64,000 nt of DNA from Pirellulales bacterium (GTDB lineage: Bacteria > Planctomycetota > Planctomycetia > Pirellulales > JACPPG01), in assembly GCA_035546535.1 (NCBI GenBank), contig DASZWQ010000111.1:80357-144356 (forward strand), written 5' to 3'. Shown here in pieces: positions 25,602 through 34,604 of this stretch (positions are counted from its first letter, which is position 1; the number at the start of each line of letters is the position of its first letter). The notes under the pieces are model-generated. The model did not search any database. It was not told the origin of the DNA and saw only the letters and a program-made list of their open reading frames with translations. The position numbers and the translations under genes are program-made.

Positions 25602-26608
25602 TGCGAACCACCTGTGATCTCGCCGCCGGCGATCGTACACATGTACTGATACGTCAGCGGCTCGATGCTGCTGGTGATAAAGCGCACCGAACCGTCGCCG
25701 AGCAGGAAGTTCGCCCCCTGGCCGGCATGCATGCTGTAGAACGTATCGGGGTCGAAGATCGGAAAGTCGGCGCTCGGCACGTGCGTGGCGTTGCCGTGCG
25801 CGAGCACCAGCGCCTCGGCGAAGTCGGTGTTGTCGTACGCCGGCCCTGGTGGAGGCGAGTTCGGCGTCTGGCCCGCCATCCAGGCCGGACATAGTCCACC
25901 GGTGACGGCGCCGGTCCAGGTACTGGGCGAATGATCGCCCGAGCGCTCGCCGACGACGATCGTGACGCTCAATCCGTCGGTGATGCTGGCCGGCGTAAAG
26001 CGGCTGTTGCGGAAGAAGAGGCCGTCTCCTTCCAGCCCCAAACCGCCCTGAAGTCCGTCGGCGCCACCGCTGCCATCGGCCGCGCCGCCGGCATTGTAGA
26101 AGCACTCGATCCAGCCATTGCAGCCCACGTAGTTGGCGTGCGCCACGGTGGCGATCGGCGCGCTCATATTAATGTCGTAAATCGCGACCGGGTCCTGCCA
26201 GGGATCGGTCGGACATTGATACATGGCCAGCGTTTGTTGCGCCACCGTCGCGTTCACAGCTGCTTGCACGCCCTGATGGAATTGAATCTGGTTGTACAGA
26301 TTCTGCTGTTCTTGAAACGGCAATAGAAAGGCGGCCCAACCCCAGCCGGGACCAACGTCGTTATCCGGCGTCGCTGTGGCGACCTTATTGCCGTCGATAT
26401 AGCCGGGCGGAAAGAAGCCCTGGCTGTTGACGTAGTTGTGCAGCGCCAGGCCGATCTGCTTCAAGTTATTCGTACATTGGCCGCGTCGCGCCGCTTCGCG
26501 CGCGGCTTGCACCGCGGGCAAGAGCAGTGCAACCAGCATTCCGATAATGGCAATCACGACCAACAGCTCGACGAGCGTGAACGCCCGTCGCGAATATCTT
26601 CTGTACAT
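25598..26608 (-). CDS. DUF1559 pseudopilin-like protein
   Basis: This 336-residue protein has a type IV pilin-like N-terminus (R-R-A-F-T-L-V-E-L-L-V-V-I-A-I-I) with the prepilin peptidase site, then the DUF1559 domain. It ends with the planctomycete H-X9-D-G motif (H-A-G-Q-G-A-N-F-L-L-G-D-G). Such proteins are expanded to dozens of copies in planctomycetes and are thought to assemble fibres or sit in the envelope; the role of each copy is unknown. It overlaps the HEAT lipoprotein gene by 4 nt. Confidence 0.93.
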   Translation of the reverse strand: MYRRYSRRAFTLVELLVVIAIIGMLVALLLPAVQAAREAARRGQCTNNLKQIGLALHNYVNSQGFFPPGYIDGNKVATATPDNDVGPGWGWAAFLLPFQEQQNLYNQIQFHQGVQAAVNATVAQQTLAMYQCPTDPWQDPVAIYDINMSAPIATVAHANYVGCNGWIECFYNAGGAADGSGGADGLQGGLGLEGDGLFFRNSRFTPASITDGLSVTIVVGERSGDHSPSTWTGAVTGGLCPAWMAGQTPNSPPPGPAYDNTDFAEALVLAHGNATHVPSADFPIFDPDTFYSMHAGQGANFLLGDGSVRFITSSIEPLTYQYMCTIAGGEITGGSQ

Positions 26609-26802
26609 CTCCGTGGTTCTCCCAATCGTTGAAATCCGGACGCGGCGTTGGGAATCGTTATGTCATTTCCCAAGCGGCAGCCGCGCGCGAGTCCACAAGG
26701 ACGATTGGCCCATGCAGTTTGTCGCGCGATACATGGAGGACCGAAAATCCGCGCATGCACCACCGGTGCACAGCAAGAACTAACGGCCGAACAAGACGCA
26801 GC

Positions 26803-27264
26803 TCAAATCGAAGGAGCTACGATGGGAGGAGCCCGTGCCTGCGTGGCGACAACCACGATCGGTTGCACACGCGGGGCCGAGACCGTGCGAAGCGGAACGA
26901 CGTGTTCCGAGTTTTCCACAAGCTCAAATGGCGTGACCGCCAGGATCGGGCGGCCGAGAAACTGGCAAATCTGGCAATCGTCGTCATCGGCGAGCGGTGC
27001 ATGACATGGCTTGGCCGCGTCGTGATCCGTATCATCGTGGGCAAACGCGTGAGGATCGGCCGCACGATGATCACTCGCCTGATCTTCGCACGCTTGATCA
27101 TCACAGTCGTGATGATGGCAATGCCCAATAACGACCGCGTGCGACGCTTCGCCCAGCGCATGCACGTGCACGTGCGATGCATTGCTGAATACAATCGTCA
27201 GCAAATACGCCCAGGCGGCGAATAGCTTCGTCGCGCGGTGAGTGCGTGGGCGTCGCAGGAACAT
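26803..27264 (-). CDS. His/Cys-rich small membrane-anchored or secreted protein
   Basis: Starting at ATG 27264 this is 153 residues; ATG 27351 would add 29 more. A hydrophobic helix (about 12-28) precedes a His/Asp/Cys cluster (H-C-H-H-H-D-C-D-D and further H-D pairs, about 50-95), then D-D-D-C-Q-I-C-Q-F-L. The layout resembles DUF2946-type proteins linked to copper or other metal export. Metal binding is inferred from composition only. It stands alone between the DUF1559 and DUF1501 genes. Confidence 0.6.
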   Translation of the reverse strand: MFLRRPRTHRATKLFAAWAYLLTIVFSNASHVHVHALGEASHAVVIGHCHHHDCDDQACEDQASDHRAADPHAFAHDDTDHDAAKPCHAPLADDDDCQICQFLGRPILAVTPFELVENSEHVVPLRTVSAPRVQPIVVVATQARAPPIVAPSI

Positions 27265-27579
27265 GAAGAGGATCCGTGCTGATCGCGGACTGTGCCGCAT
27301 ATGACGTTTGGCGAGCGCTTTCGCTCCGTAGCGATTCGGCTTGCCGCTCAACCCCGTAATCCTAGTTGCAGATTGCGGCCCGGGTCAAGCTCGAAGTCAC
27401 CGTTCCGACAATGGTTTATGGTGATATTCGTGGCAAAATTCCTTGCCCGAGGCGGTGCCGTACTGCTATCCTGGCGGCTGAAATCGAACGTCGGGTAACG
27501 ACTGGCCCGGCGACGATTCGCCTGCTCGATTCCCGCCTTCCACCGCCGCTCGCCCCCGCCGTGCGTTCCGGAGCGCGTC
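27265..27579. other. Intergenic region, 315 bp
   Basis: This is the divergent region between the His/Cys-rich gene and the DUF1501 gene, and should contain promoters for both. No convincing element was identified. Confidence 0.45.
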
Positions 27580-28941
27580 ATGCTGAACCTGCTCGGTCCG
27601 GTCAGCCGTGAGCCGTTTTGCGATCGTCTGTCGCGGCGCAATTTCTTGCGCATCGGCTCGCTGGGCGCGGCCGGTCTGACACTGCCGCAACTGCTGCAAG
27701 CCGAAGCGACCGCCGGCGTCACCAATTCGCGCAAATCGCTGATCCTCATCTACCTGGTGGGTGGGCCGCCGCATCTCGACATGTTCGACTTGAAGCCCCG
27801 CGCCCCGCGCGAGGTGGCCGGTCCGTTCCGCCCGATCGAGACCAACGTGCCGGGCGTGGAAATCTGCGAGCACATGCCGCAGCTCGCCCGACGGATGGAT
27901 CGCCTGGCGATCGTCCGCTCGATTGCCGACTGCCAGGCCGATCATGACGCGTTTCAATGCTACACGGGGCGCGAGTCGCGTGCCGCAGGCGCGAGCGGCG
28001 CCTGGCCCACCGTCGGCGCTACTGTCGCCCGATTGCAAGGCTCAGCCGCGCAGGGCATACCGCCGTATGTCAGCCTGTGCTACCCCTGCACGCATCCCCC
28101 GTACAACGAACCGGGCCCCGGCTTCCTGGGCGTGGCCCACACACCGTTCCGCCCGTTGGGCGACGGTCGCGACGACCTGGTGCTGCGCGGCATCACGCAG
28201 GATCGGCTGCACGATCGGCGACAACTACTCTCGAGCGTCGATCGCTTTCGGCGCGAGGTCGACACGCGCGGCATGATGACCGGACTCGATGCCTTCACCG
28301 AGCAGGCGATGGGCGTGCTCACTTCTTCGCAATTGGCCGAAGCGCTCGACCTATCGCGCGAAGACTCGCGCACCGTCGAGCGCTACGGCACCGGCGACCC
28401 GTCCGTGTTCATCGATGGCAACGGCGCGCCGCGCGTGCCGCAAAGCTTTCTCGCGGCACGCCGCCTGGTCGAAGCCGGCGTGCGCGTCGTCACCGTGAAC
28501 TACAGTAAGTGGGACTGGCACGGGCATCCTTACGGTTCGTGCTTCGATCGTTGCCAGGAAGATATGGTCGTTTTCGATCGCGCCTTCTCGGCCCTGTTAG
28601 ACGACCTGCGCGAGCGCGGCCTGGAGAATGATGTCACCGTGGCGGTGTGGGGTGAATTCGGACGCACGCCAACGATCAACGCCAACGTGGGGCGCGACCA
28701 CTGGCCGCGCGTAGCGTTCGGCCTCCTGGCGGGCGGCGGTTTGCGGATGGGACAAGTCATCGGCGCGACCGACCGCTTGGGCGGCGAGCCCATCGAGCGC
28801 CCCGTGAAATTCGCCGAGCTCTTCGCCACGCTTTATCACACACTCGGCCTCGACGCGTCGCAGGTCACGGTCGCGGATCTGGCTGGCCGGCCGCAATATC
28901 TTGTGGCAGGTGATGCAGCGCCATTACGCGAATTGGTGTAG
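27580..28941 (+). CDS. DUF1501 protein with Tat signal
   Basis: This 453-residue protein opens with a twin-arginine signal (S-R-R-N-F-L-R-I-G near residue 18) and continues as a DUF1501 protein of the alkaline-phosphatase/sulfatase-like fold. It has G-G-P-P-H-L-D-M-F-D near 62, W-D-W-H-G near 309 and W-G-E-F-G-R-T-P near 355. In planctomycetes DUF1501 genes are usually paired with a cytochrome-like DUF1549/DUF1553 gene; no such partner is here. It is probably a periplasmic enzyme of unknown substrate. Confidence 0.93.
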   Translation: MLNLLGPVSREPFCDRLSRRNFLRIGSLGAAGLTLPQLLQAEATAGVTNSRKSLILIYLVGGPPHLDMFDLKPRAPREVAGPFRPIETNVPGVEICEHMPQLARRMDRLAIVRSIADCQADHDAFQCYTGRESRAAGASGAWPTVGATVARLQGSAAQGIPPYVSLCYPCTHPPYNEPGPGFLGVAHTPFRPLGDGRDDLVLRGITQDRLHDRRQLLSSVDRFRREVDTRGMMTGLDAFTEQAMGVLTSSQLAEALDLSREDSRTVERYGTGDPSVFIDGNGAPRVPQSFLAARRLVEAGVRVVTVNYSKWDWHGHPYGSCFDRCQEDMVVFDRAFSALLDDLRERGLENDVTVAVWGEFGRTPTINANVGRDHWPRVAFGLLAGGGLRMGQVIGATDRLGGEPIERPVKFAELFATLYHTLGLDASQVTVADLAGRPQYLVAGDAAPLRELV

Positions 28942-29094
28942 CTGATGCCCCCTAGAGGTCGTCGTGGCGAAGCGCATCGCGAGCGGGTATGTTGTCGAGC
29001 GTAACCGCTGTCCATTACGCAATCGCGGCAGGCCACGCGCTTTTGGTACGGCACACGAAACCGCCCGCGTTCCTCCAAGGAGCTTTGTGCAACG

Positions 29095-29973
<879 letters not shown>

Positions 29974-30009
29974 CTCGCGCCGGCCGTGCAAATCTCAGGA
30001 ATAGGACTT

Positions 30010-30142
30010 CACCACGGAGGCACGGAGACACAGAGGAAATGCAGAATGCAAAATGATGAATGATGAGCAGGCAAGCCTGGGATTCTCGTTCGTCATTCCG
30101 TATTCCTCATTTCTTCTCAGTGTCTCCGTGACTCCGTGGTGA
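30010..30142. repeat. Inverted-repeat intergenic element (ACCACGGAG type)
   Basis: A ~30-bp arm at 30010-30040 (CACCACGGAGGCACGGAGAC...) is matched by its near-complement at 30110-30142, with about 70 bp between, including AT-rich direct repeats such as GATGAATGATGA. Similar ACCACGGAGACAC elements recur between genes in many bacterial genomes. No coding sequence is present. It may be a non-autonomous mobile or structured RNA element. Confidence 0.8.
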
Positions 30143-30234
30143 TTACGCCTTTCGGCGCTTGCTTGACGCGTAGCCAGCGCGCATGATCGAGAGCGATCGT
30201 ACGAAATATCAATCGCCTTGATGGGATCACTGCC

Positions 30235-32541
30235 ATGCGCCCTTGTCTCGCCGCGCCCGCGCGCGTTCACTGCTACCTGTTCTCGCTTGCGATCGCGTTG
30301 GTTCTCGTCGCCCATGCGACGGCCGCCGAGCCGATTGCCAATCCGGACACGGCCGGGCTGCCGCCGCGATCGGTGCCGGCTGCCCGGCCGGCGCGGCCGA
30401 TTCCCGAATGGATCGAAACGCACAAGCGGATCGGCCATTTGCCCGGCTCGCTGCCGATGGGCGAAGAGTTCGTCAAGGCCGGCTACAACGTCGTGACGCT
30501 GAATGTGTTGGGCCGCTGGGAAATCGTGGGCCCGTCGGCGGACCTTTATCCGGCCGAGCGCGTCAAAGAGGCCGAGCAGTATTTGCGCACGCACGTCGAG
30601 CGCTGCCATAAGGCCGGCGCCAAAGCCGTGTTTTACATGGGGCCCGTGCAGGTCCCCTCGGGCAATGACCTCTTTGCCAAAGCGCATCCCGATTGGCTGC
30701 GCATCAAGGCCGACGGCCAACCCGACCCGGTGCCGAACTTCGCCAACATTCGCAGTGGCTACGCCGACTGGCTGCTCGCGCAGCTGGAATACGTCACGCG
30801 CGAGTTCAAGGTCGACGGCTATTGGTTCGACGGCTATGCGCCGGTACACCTGCACACGTACGACGACGCGACCAAGAAGGCGTTCCGCGAATTCTCGGGC
30901 GGGAAGGAGATACCCACCAAGTTCGATCCCGTGCACGATCCGGTGGCGAAGCAATACCTCGCCTGGCACGCTGCGTATTTCGTCGATTTTGCCGATCGCA
31001 TGCGCACGGCCATTCGCACCGCGAATCCCGAATCGATCATCTACGTGAACCACTCGGCCAATCGCACCTGGTATTACCCTGACATGTACATGGGCGAATA
31101 CCCGATCGATTACACGAGCGCCGTCGACATCTCTTCGGTGGAATTGTATTGGGACGTACCGGGCGATCCGCTGTACCAGCAATTCGTGTACGCCTTCATG
31201 CAAGGCATCACCCACGAGCGCGGCGCGGCGTGCTGGATTCAGCCGTCGGCTCATGGCATCTCGGGCATTTCGTCGCGCGTCGAGATCCAGTTGCGCGGCC
31301 TGGAAGGAACGCCGTGGGGTGTGTACCCGGAGTTCGTCGAATCGACCGGCCGCGAGGAATATTACAAGCTGCACCTGGAAAATATGAAGGCTCGCGACGA
31401 GTGGTTCGCCCATTCGCGGGCGATTCCTTACCTGGGCATTGTTGCCTCGGAACAAACCCGCACGCTGTACGCGCAAGGCGCGCTGCCGGTCTATTTCTCG
31501 CACACGCTAGGCGCCTTTCGCGCGTTCATGGAGAAGCACATTCCCACGCGCGTGCTGACCGAGCACGACCTGGAGGATGCCGACCTGCAGGGCATTCGTG
31601 TCCTGGTGCTGCCGAACGTCGCCTGCATGTCGCCGCGCGCGGCCGAAGTGGTGCGCCGCTTCGTGGCCGCCGGCGGTGGCCTGATCGCCACGTTCGAGAC
31701 ATCGTTGTACGACGAGAACTATCAAAAGCGCCCCGACTTCGCGCTTGCCGATCTGTTCCGCGCGAAATATCAGGCGACCGACACGGTTTCGCAGCGGGTC
31801 GAGAACATTTATCTCACGCTGTCGGCCGACCATCCGATCGTCAACGACCCGCTCATTAAATCGAAGCAGAACACGGCCTGGCTCAACCCGGGCAATCCAC
31901 CCGAGCAGGGAACGCTCGCGCTGATCGCTAGCGCCGCCGACGTGAAACCGCTCGACGGCGGCCAGGTGCTGGCCACGTATCGCCCGAACTTGCCGGCCGA
32001 GCGCGCGAAGGAGCAGCATCCGGCGATCATCGCCTCGGAATTCGGTCGCGGCCGCGTCGTTTATTTTCCGGCGTCCGTCGACAAGGGAATGTTCTTCTAT
32101 CCCGACGGCTACATGCGGCAGATGCTGGCCGCCGCGGCGCGATGGGTGGCGCGCGACGAGCGCCCGCCGGTCGACGTCGATGGTCCGCTGATTTTGACGG
32201 CCACTTATCGGCGCCAGGCCGACAAGAAGCGCACGATCGTGCATCTCTTGAATCAGGCCAGCAGTTGGGGCATGCACTCGATTTATCAAAAGCTGGCACC
32301 CCTGCCGGAAGAACTGAACAAGCAATGGGGATTTCCGAATCAGTCCGAGCTGCGCGGCACCTGGCCGGTGCGCGAAGAGATCATTCCGCTCTCGGGCATC
32401 CGCGTTCGCTGCCGCGCGCCGGGCGTGACGCGCGCCACGCTCGAACCCGGCGCGATCGATCTGCCGCTCACGAAAACCGACGATGGTCTCGAAGCGATCG
32501 TCAACGACCTGGGCATGCACGCGATGGTGGTGTTTGAATGA
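30235..32541 (+). CDS. Secreted glycoside hydrolase-like protein (GHL6/GH42-like)
   Basis: This 768-residue protein has a signal peptide (about 1-31). The first 350 residues look like a TIM-barrel glycosidase related to the hypothetical glycosyl hydrolase 6 (GHL6) and GH29/GH42 groups, with D-G-Y-W-F-D-G-Y near residue 194. A following part (about 400-650) resembles the trimerisation/amidotransferase-like domain of GH42 beta-galactosidases, with a run of S-A-D-H-P-I-V-N. The substrate is unknown. The stop overlaps the esterase start (ATGA), so the pair is a co-translated carbohydrate-degrading unit. Confidence 0.75.
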   Translation: MRPCLAAPARVHCYLFSLAIALVLVAHATAAEPIANPDTAGLPPRSVPAARPARPIPEWIETHKRIGHLPGSLPMGEEFVKAGYNVVTLNVLGRWEIVGPSADLYPAERVKEAEQYLRTHVERCHKAGAKAVFYMGPVQVPSGNDLFAKAHPDWLRIKADGQPDPVPNFANIRSGYADWLLAQLEYVTREFKVDGYWFDGYAPVHLHTYDDATKKAFREFSGGKEIPTKFDPVHDPVAKQYLAWHAAYFVDFADRMRTAIRTANPESIIYVNHSANRTWYYPDMYMGEYPIDYTSAVDISSVELYWDVPGDPLYQQFVYAFMQGITHERGAACWIQPSAHGISGISSRVEIQLRGLEGTPWGVYPEFVESTGREEYYKLHLENMKARDEWFAHSRAIPYLGIVASEQTRTLYAQGALPVYFSHTLGAFRAFMEKHIPTRVLTEHDLEDADLQGIRVLVLPNVACMSPRAAEVVRRFVAAGGGLIATFETSLYDENYQKRPDFALADLFRAKYQATDTVSQRVENIYLTLSADHPIVNDPLIKSKQNTAWLNPGNPPEQGTLALIASAADVKPLDGGQVLATYRPNLPAERAKEQHPAIIASEFGRGRVVYFPASVDKGMFFYPDGYMRQMLAAAARWVARDERPPVDVDGPLILTATYRRQADKKRTIVHLLNQASSWGMHSIYQKLAPLPEELNKQWGFPNQSELRGTWPVREEIIPLSGIRVRCRAPGVTRATLEPGAIDLPLTKTDDGLEAIVNDLGMHAMVVFE

Positions 32542-34433
32542 GTCGGGCTCCTAGGTGCTGCCTGAGGTGGCTCGTCACGTCTCTGCTGGTCATCGGCGCG
32601 GCCGATCGAGCCGCAGTCGCCGCGGACGATGCGCCACCTGCCGGCGACCTCGCGGCTACGACTTCTGCCACCATCAGTTCCATCGACGAACTGTGGTCCG
32701 GCTTCGATCCGTACTCTCCGCCGTTCGACATCGAAACGATCAAGACCCAGGACGAGGAGGGCATCCACCTCGAGACGATTTATTTCACCGGGGAAGTCTT
32801 CGAAGGTGAAAAGACGCGCGTGTTTGCTTACCTCGGCCGACCTCGACAGGTCGCCGGCAAGACGCCCGGCGTCCTGCACATTCACGGCGGAGGGCAGACC
32901 GCCAACCTCGACTGGGCGCGCTATTGGGCGCGCCGCGGCTATGTCACCCTGAGCTTCGATTTCTGCGGCGATACCAACCTGCCGAACCTCGGGCCGGAAT
33001 ACCGCCGCGAGCATTTCACGCGCTGGGGTAAAGTGCCCGCGAACATGATGCAAGTCTCGGGCGGGCGTTCGATGAGCCCCACGCCGCGCCATAACCCTTG
33101 GTATCATTGGGCACTCGCCGCGCGGCGCGGATTGTCGCTGCTCGAAGCGCAGCCCGAGGTTGATGCCTCGCGGCTGGGCATCTTTGGCATTTCCGTGGGC
33201 GGCACGCTGACGTGGATCGTGGCGGGCGTCGACCCGCGCGTGAAAGCGGCCGTGCCGATCTACGGCAACGGCTGGGAATCGTACAACAGCTATCCGCCCC
33301 AGCCCGAGCCGCAACCAAGCGAAGATAATCGCCTGTGGCGGCTACTGATCGCGCCCGAAGCGCACGCGCCGCGCATCAATTGTCCGCTTCTGTTCATGAG
33401 CGCGACCGATGACTTTCACGGCAAGATGGACCTGGGCTACCGGTCGCTCGACTTGCTCGGTTCCGACGTACGGCGCCAGTTGTTCACGCCGAACTACGAT
33501 CATCACATCGAACCGGCCGAGGCACGTTCGCTCCCCTTGTGGATGGACGCGCACCTGCGCGGTGATCCGGACCGTTGGCCAGCCACTCCGGCGATCGAAT
33601 TTGCCGCCGCGACTGAGAGTGGTATTCCGCAGTTACGGGTCACGCCACCAGATATAGCGCACGTCGAGCGCGTCGATATTTACTATTCGCTGTCGAACGA
33701 CTGGCCCATGAGCCGCTTCTGGCGAACGATCGCGCCGGTCCGTCGCGAGCGGGATGCGTTCATCGGCTCTGCCCCCTATGTCGACGCCCGCGACGTGCTG
33801 TACGCGTTTGCCAACGTAACGTACGACTCGGGCATTCGGCAAAGTTCGCTGTTGATCAAGCGACCGGCGGCCGCGATCGACGGTGCCCGGCCGACGCTTG
33901 CTCGCTCGCAGCTCATCGACGACATGGAAACGTCCACCGATTGGAACTGGGTGCCAGCCTATACCGATCCGAATCAAGGCGAGACGCGTTTTTTCGAGCC
34001 GTGGCAAGGAGGCGCCGGTGAGCGCGGTTTCACGCTCGATGCCAAAATGTTCCCGCACGAGCGGCCGATGTCGTTTTATTTCGGAACGCGCAAGATCGGC
34101 GACCCGCAATTTCGCGGTGTCGGTGACGCAGCGCTATCGATCGACTGTCTGGCGGCAGCGATGCCAGACAAAATCACGGTGCGCGTGAAACACCGCCGAC
34201 CGGGCGAATACGGCCAGGAATATACTGCGGACGTGCTGCCCGAGGCCGAGGCGCAATCATCGGCGGTCGGCGACGTAGGCGATTCGGTCTGGCGGACGAT
34301 TCGCACGCAGCGCGAGCAGTTTCACGACGCACAAGGCACGACGCTTCCGGATTGGGAGCACGTCGAGTACTTCATGCTGCAAGGCACCAGCTCGGCCGGC
34401 AAACCGCCGGTGTTCAAACGATTGCGATGGTGA
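32538..34433 (+). CDS. Secreted alpha/beta hydrolase (acetyl-xylan-esterase-like) with C-terminal extension
   Basis: This 631-residue protein has a signal peptide (about 1-29) and an esterase core (about 75-345): oxyanion H116-G-G-G, nucleophile Ser219 in G-I-S-V-G-G, acid Asp291/292 and His322/323. The C-terminal ~250 residues look like beta-rich accessory domains, perhaps carbohydrate-binding. It is probably a deacetylase acting on the same polysaccharide as the glycosidase it overlaps by 4 nt. It is followed by an inverted repeat. Confidence 0.82.
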   Translation: MSRAPRCCLRWLVTSLLVIGAADRAAVAADDAPPAGDLAATTSATISSIDELWSGFDPYSPPFDIETIKTQDEEGIHLETIYFTGEVFEGEKTRVFAYLGRPRQVAGKTPGVLHIHGGGQTANLDWARYWARRGYVTLSFDFCGDTNLPNLGPEYRREHFTRWGKVPANMMQVSGGRSMSPTPRHNPWYHWALAARRGLSLLEAQPEVDASRLGIFGISVGGTLTWIVAGVDPRVKAAVPIYGNGWESYNSYPPQPEPQPSEDNRLWRLLIAPEAHAPRINCPLLFMSATDDFHGKMDLGYRSLDLLGSDVRRQLFTPNYDHHIEPAEARSLPLWMDAHLRGDPDRWPATPAIEFAAATESGIPQLRVTPPDIAHVERVDIYYSLSNDWPMSRFWRTIAPVRRERDAFIGSAPYVDARDVLYAFANVTYDSGIRQSSLLIKRPAAAIDGARPTLARSQLIDDMETSTDWNWVPAYTDPNQGETRFFEPWQGGAGERGFTLDAKMFPHERPMSFYFGTRKIGDPQFRGVGDAALSIDCLAAAMPDKITVRVKHRRPGEYGQEYTADVLPEAEAQSSAVGDVGDSVWRTIRTQREQFHDAQGTTLPDWEHVEYFMLQGTSSAGKPPVFKRLRW

Positions 34434-34460
34434 ACCGATCGGCGCGACAGAAAACAATCC

Positions 34461-34562
34461 ATCCACAGATTTCGCAGATGACGCAGATTAAGAGAAGCGC
34501 GGTTGACCGCGTAGTGTCGTGCTCTGCCAACAAATCTGTGTCATCTGCGCAATCTGTGGACG
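34461..34562. repeat. Inverted-repeat element, TCCACAGATT type (copy 1)
   Basis: The arm 34462-34489 (TCCACAGATTTCGCAGATGA...) pairs with 34533-34560 in inverted orientation at 26 of 28 positions, with a ~43-bp spacer. Copy 2 lies at 37281-37369, on the other side of the blaI-blaR1-like pair. Elements with this core occur between genes in many unrelated bacteria. Confidence 0.85.
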
Positions 34563-34604
34563 CATTTCTTGCTGCATGAGAGTCGACCGTGCCTGGAAGC
34601 GGTG

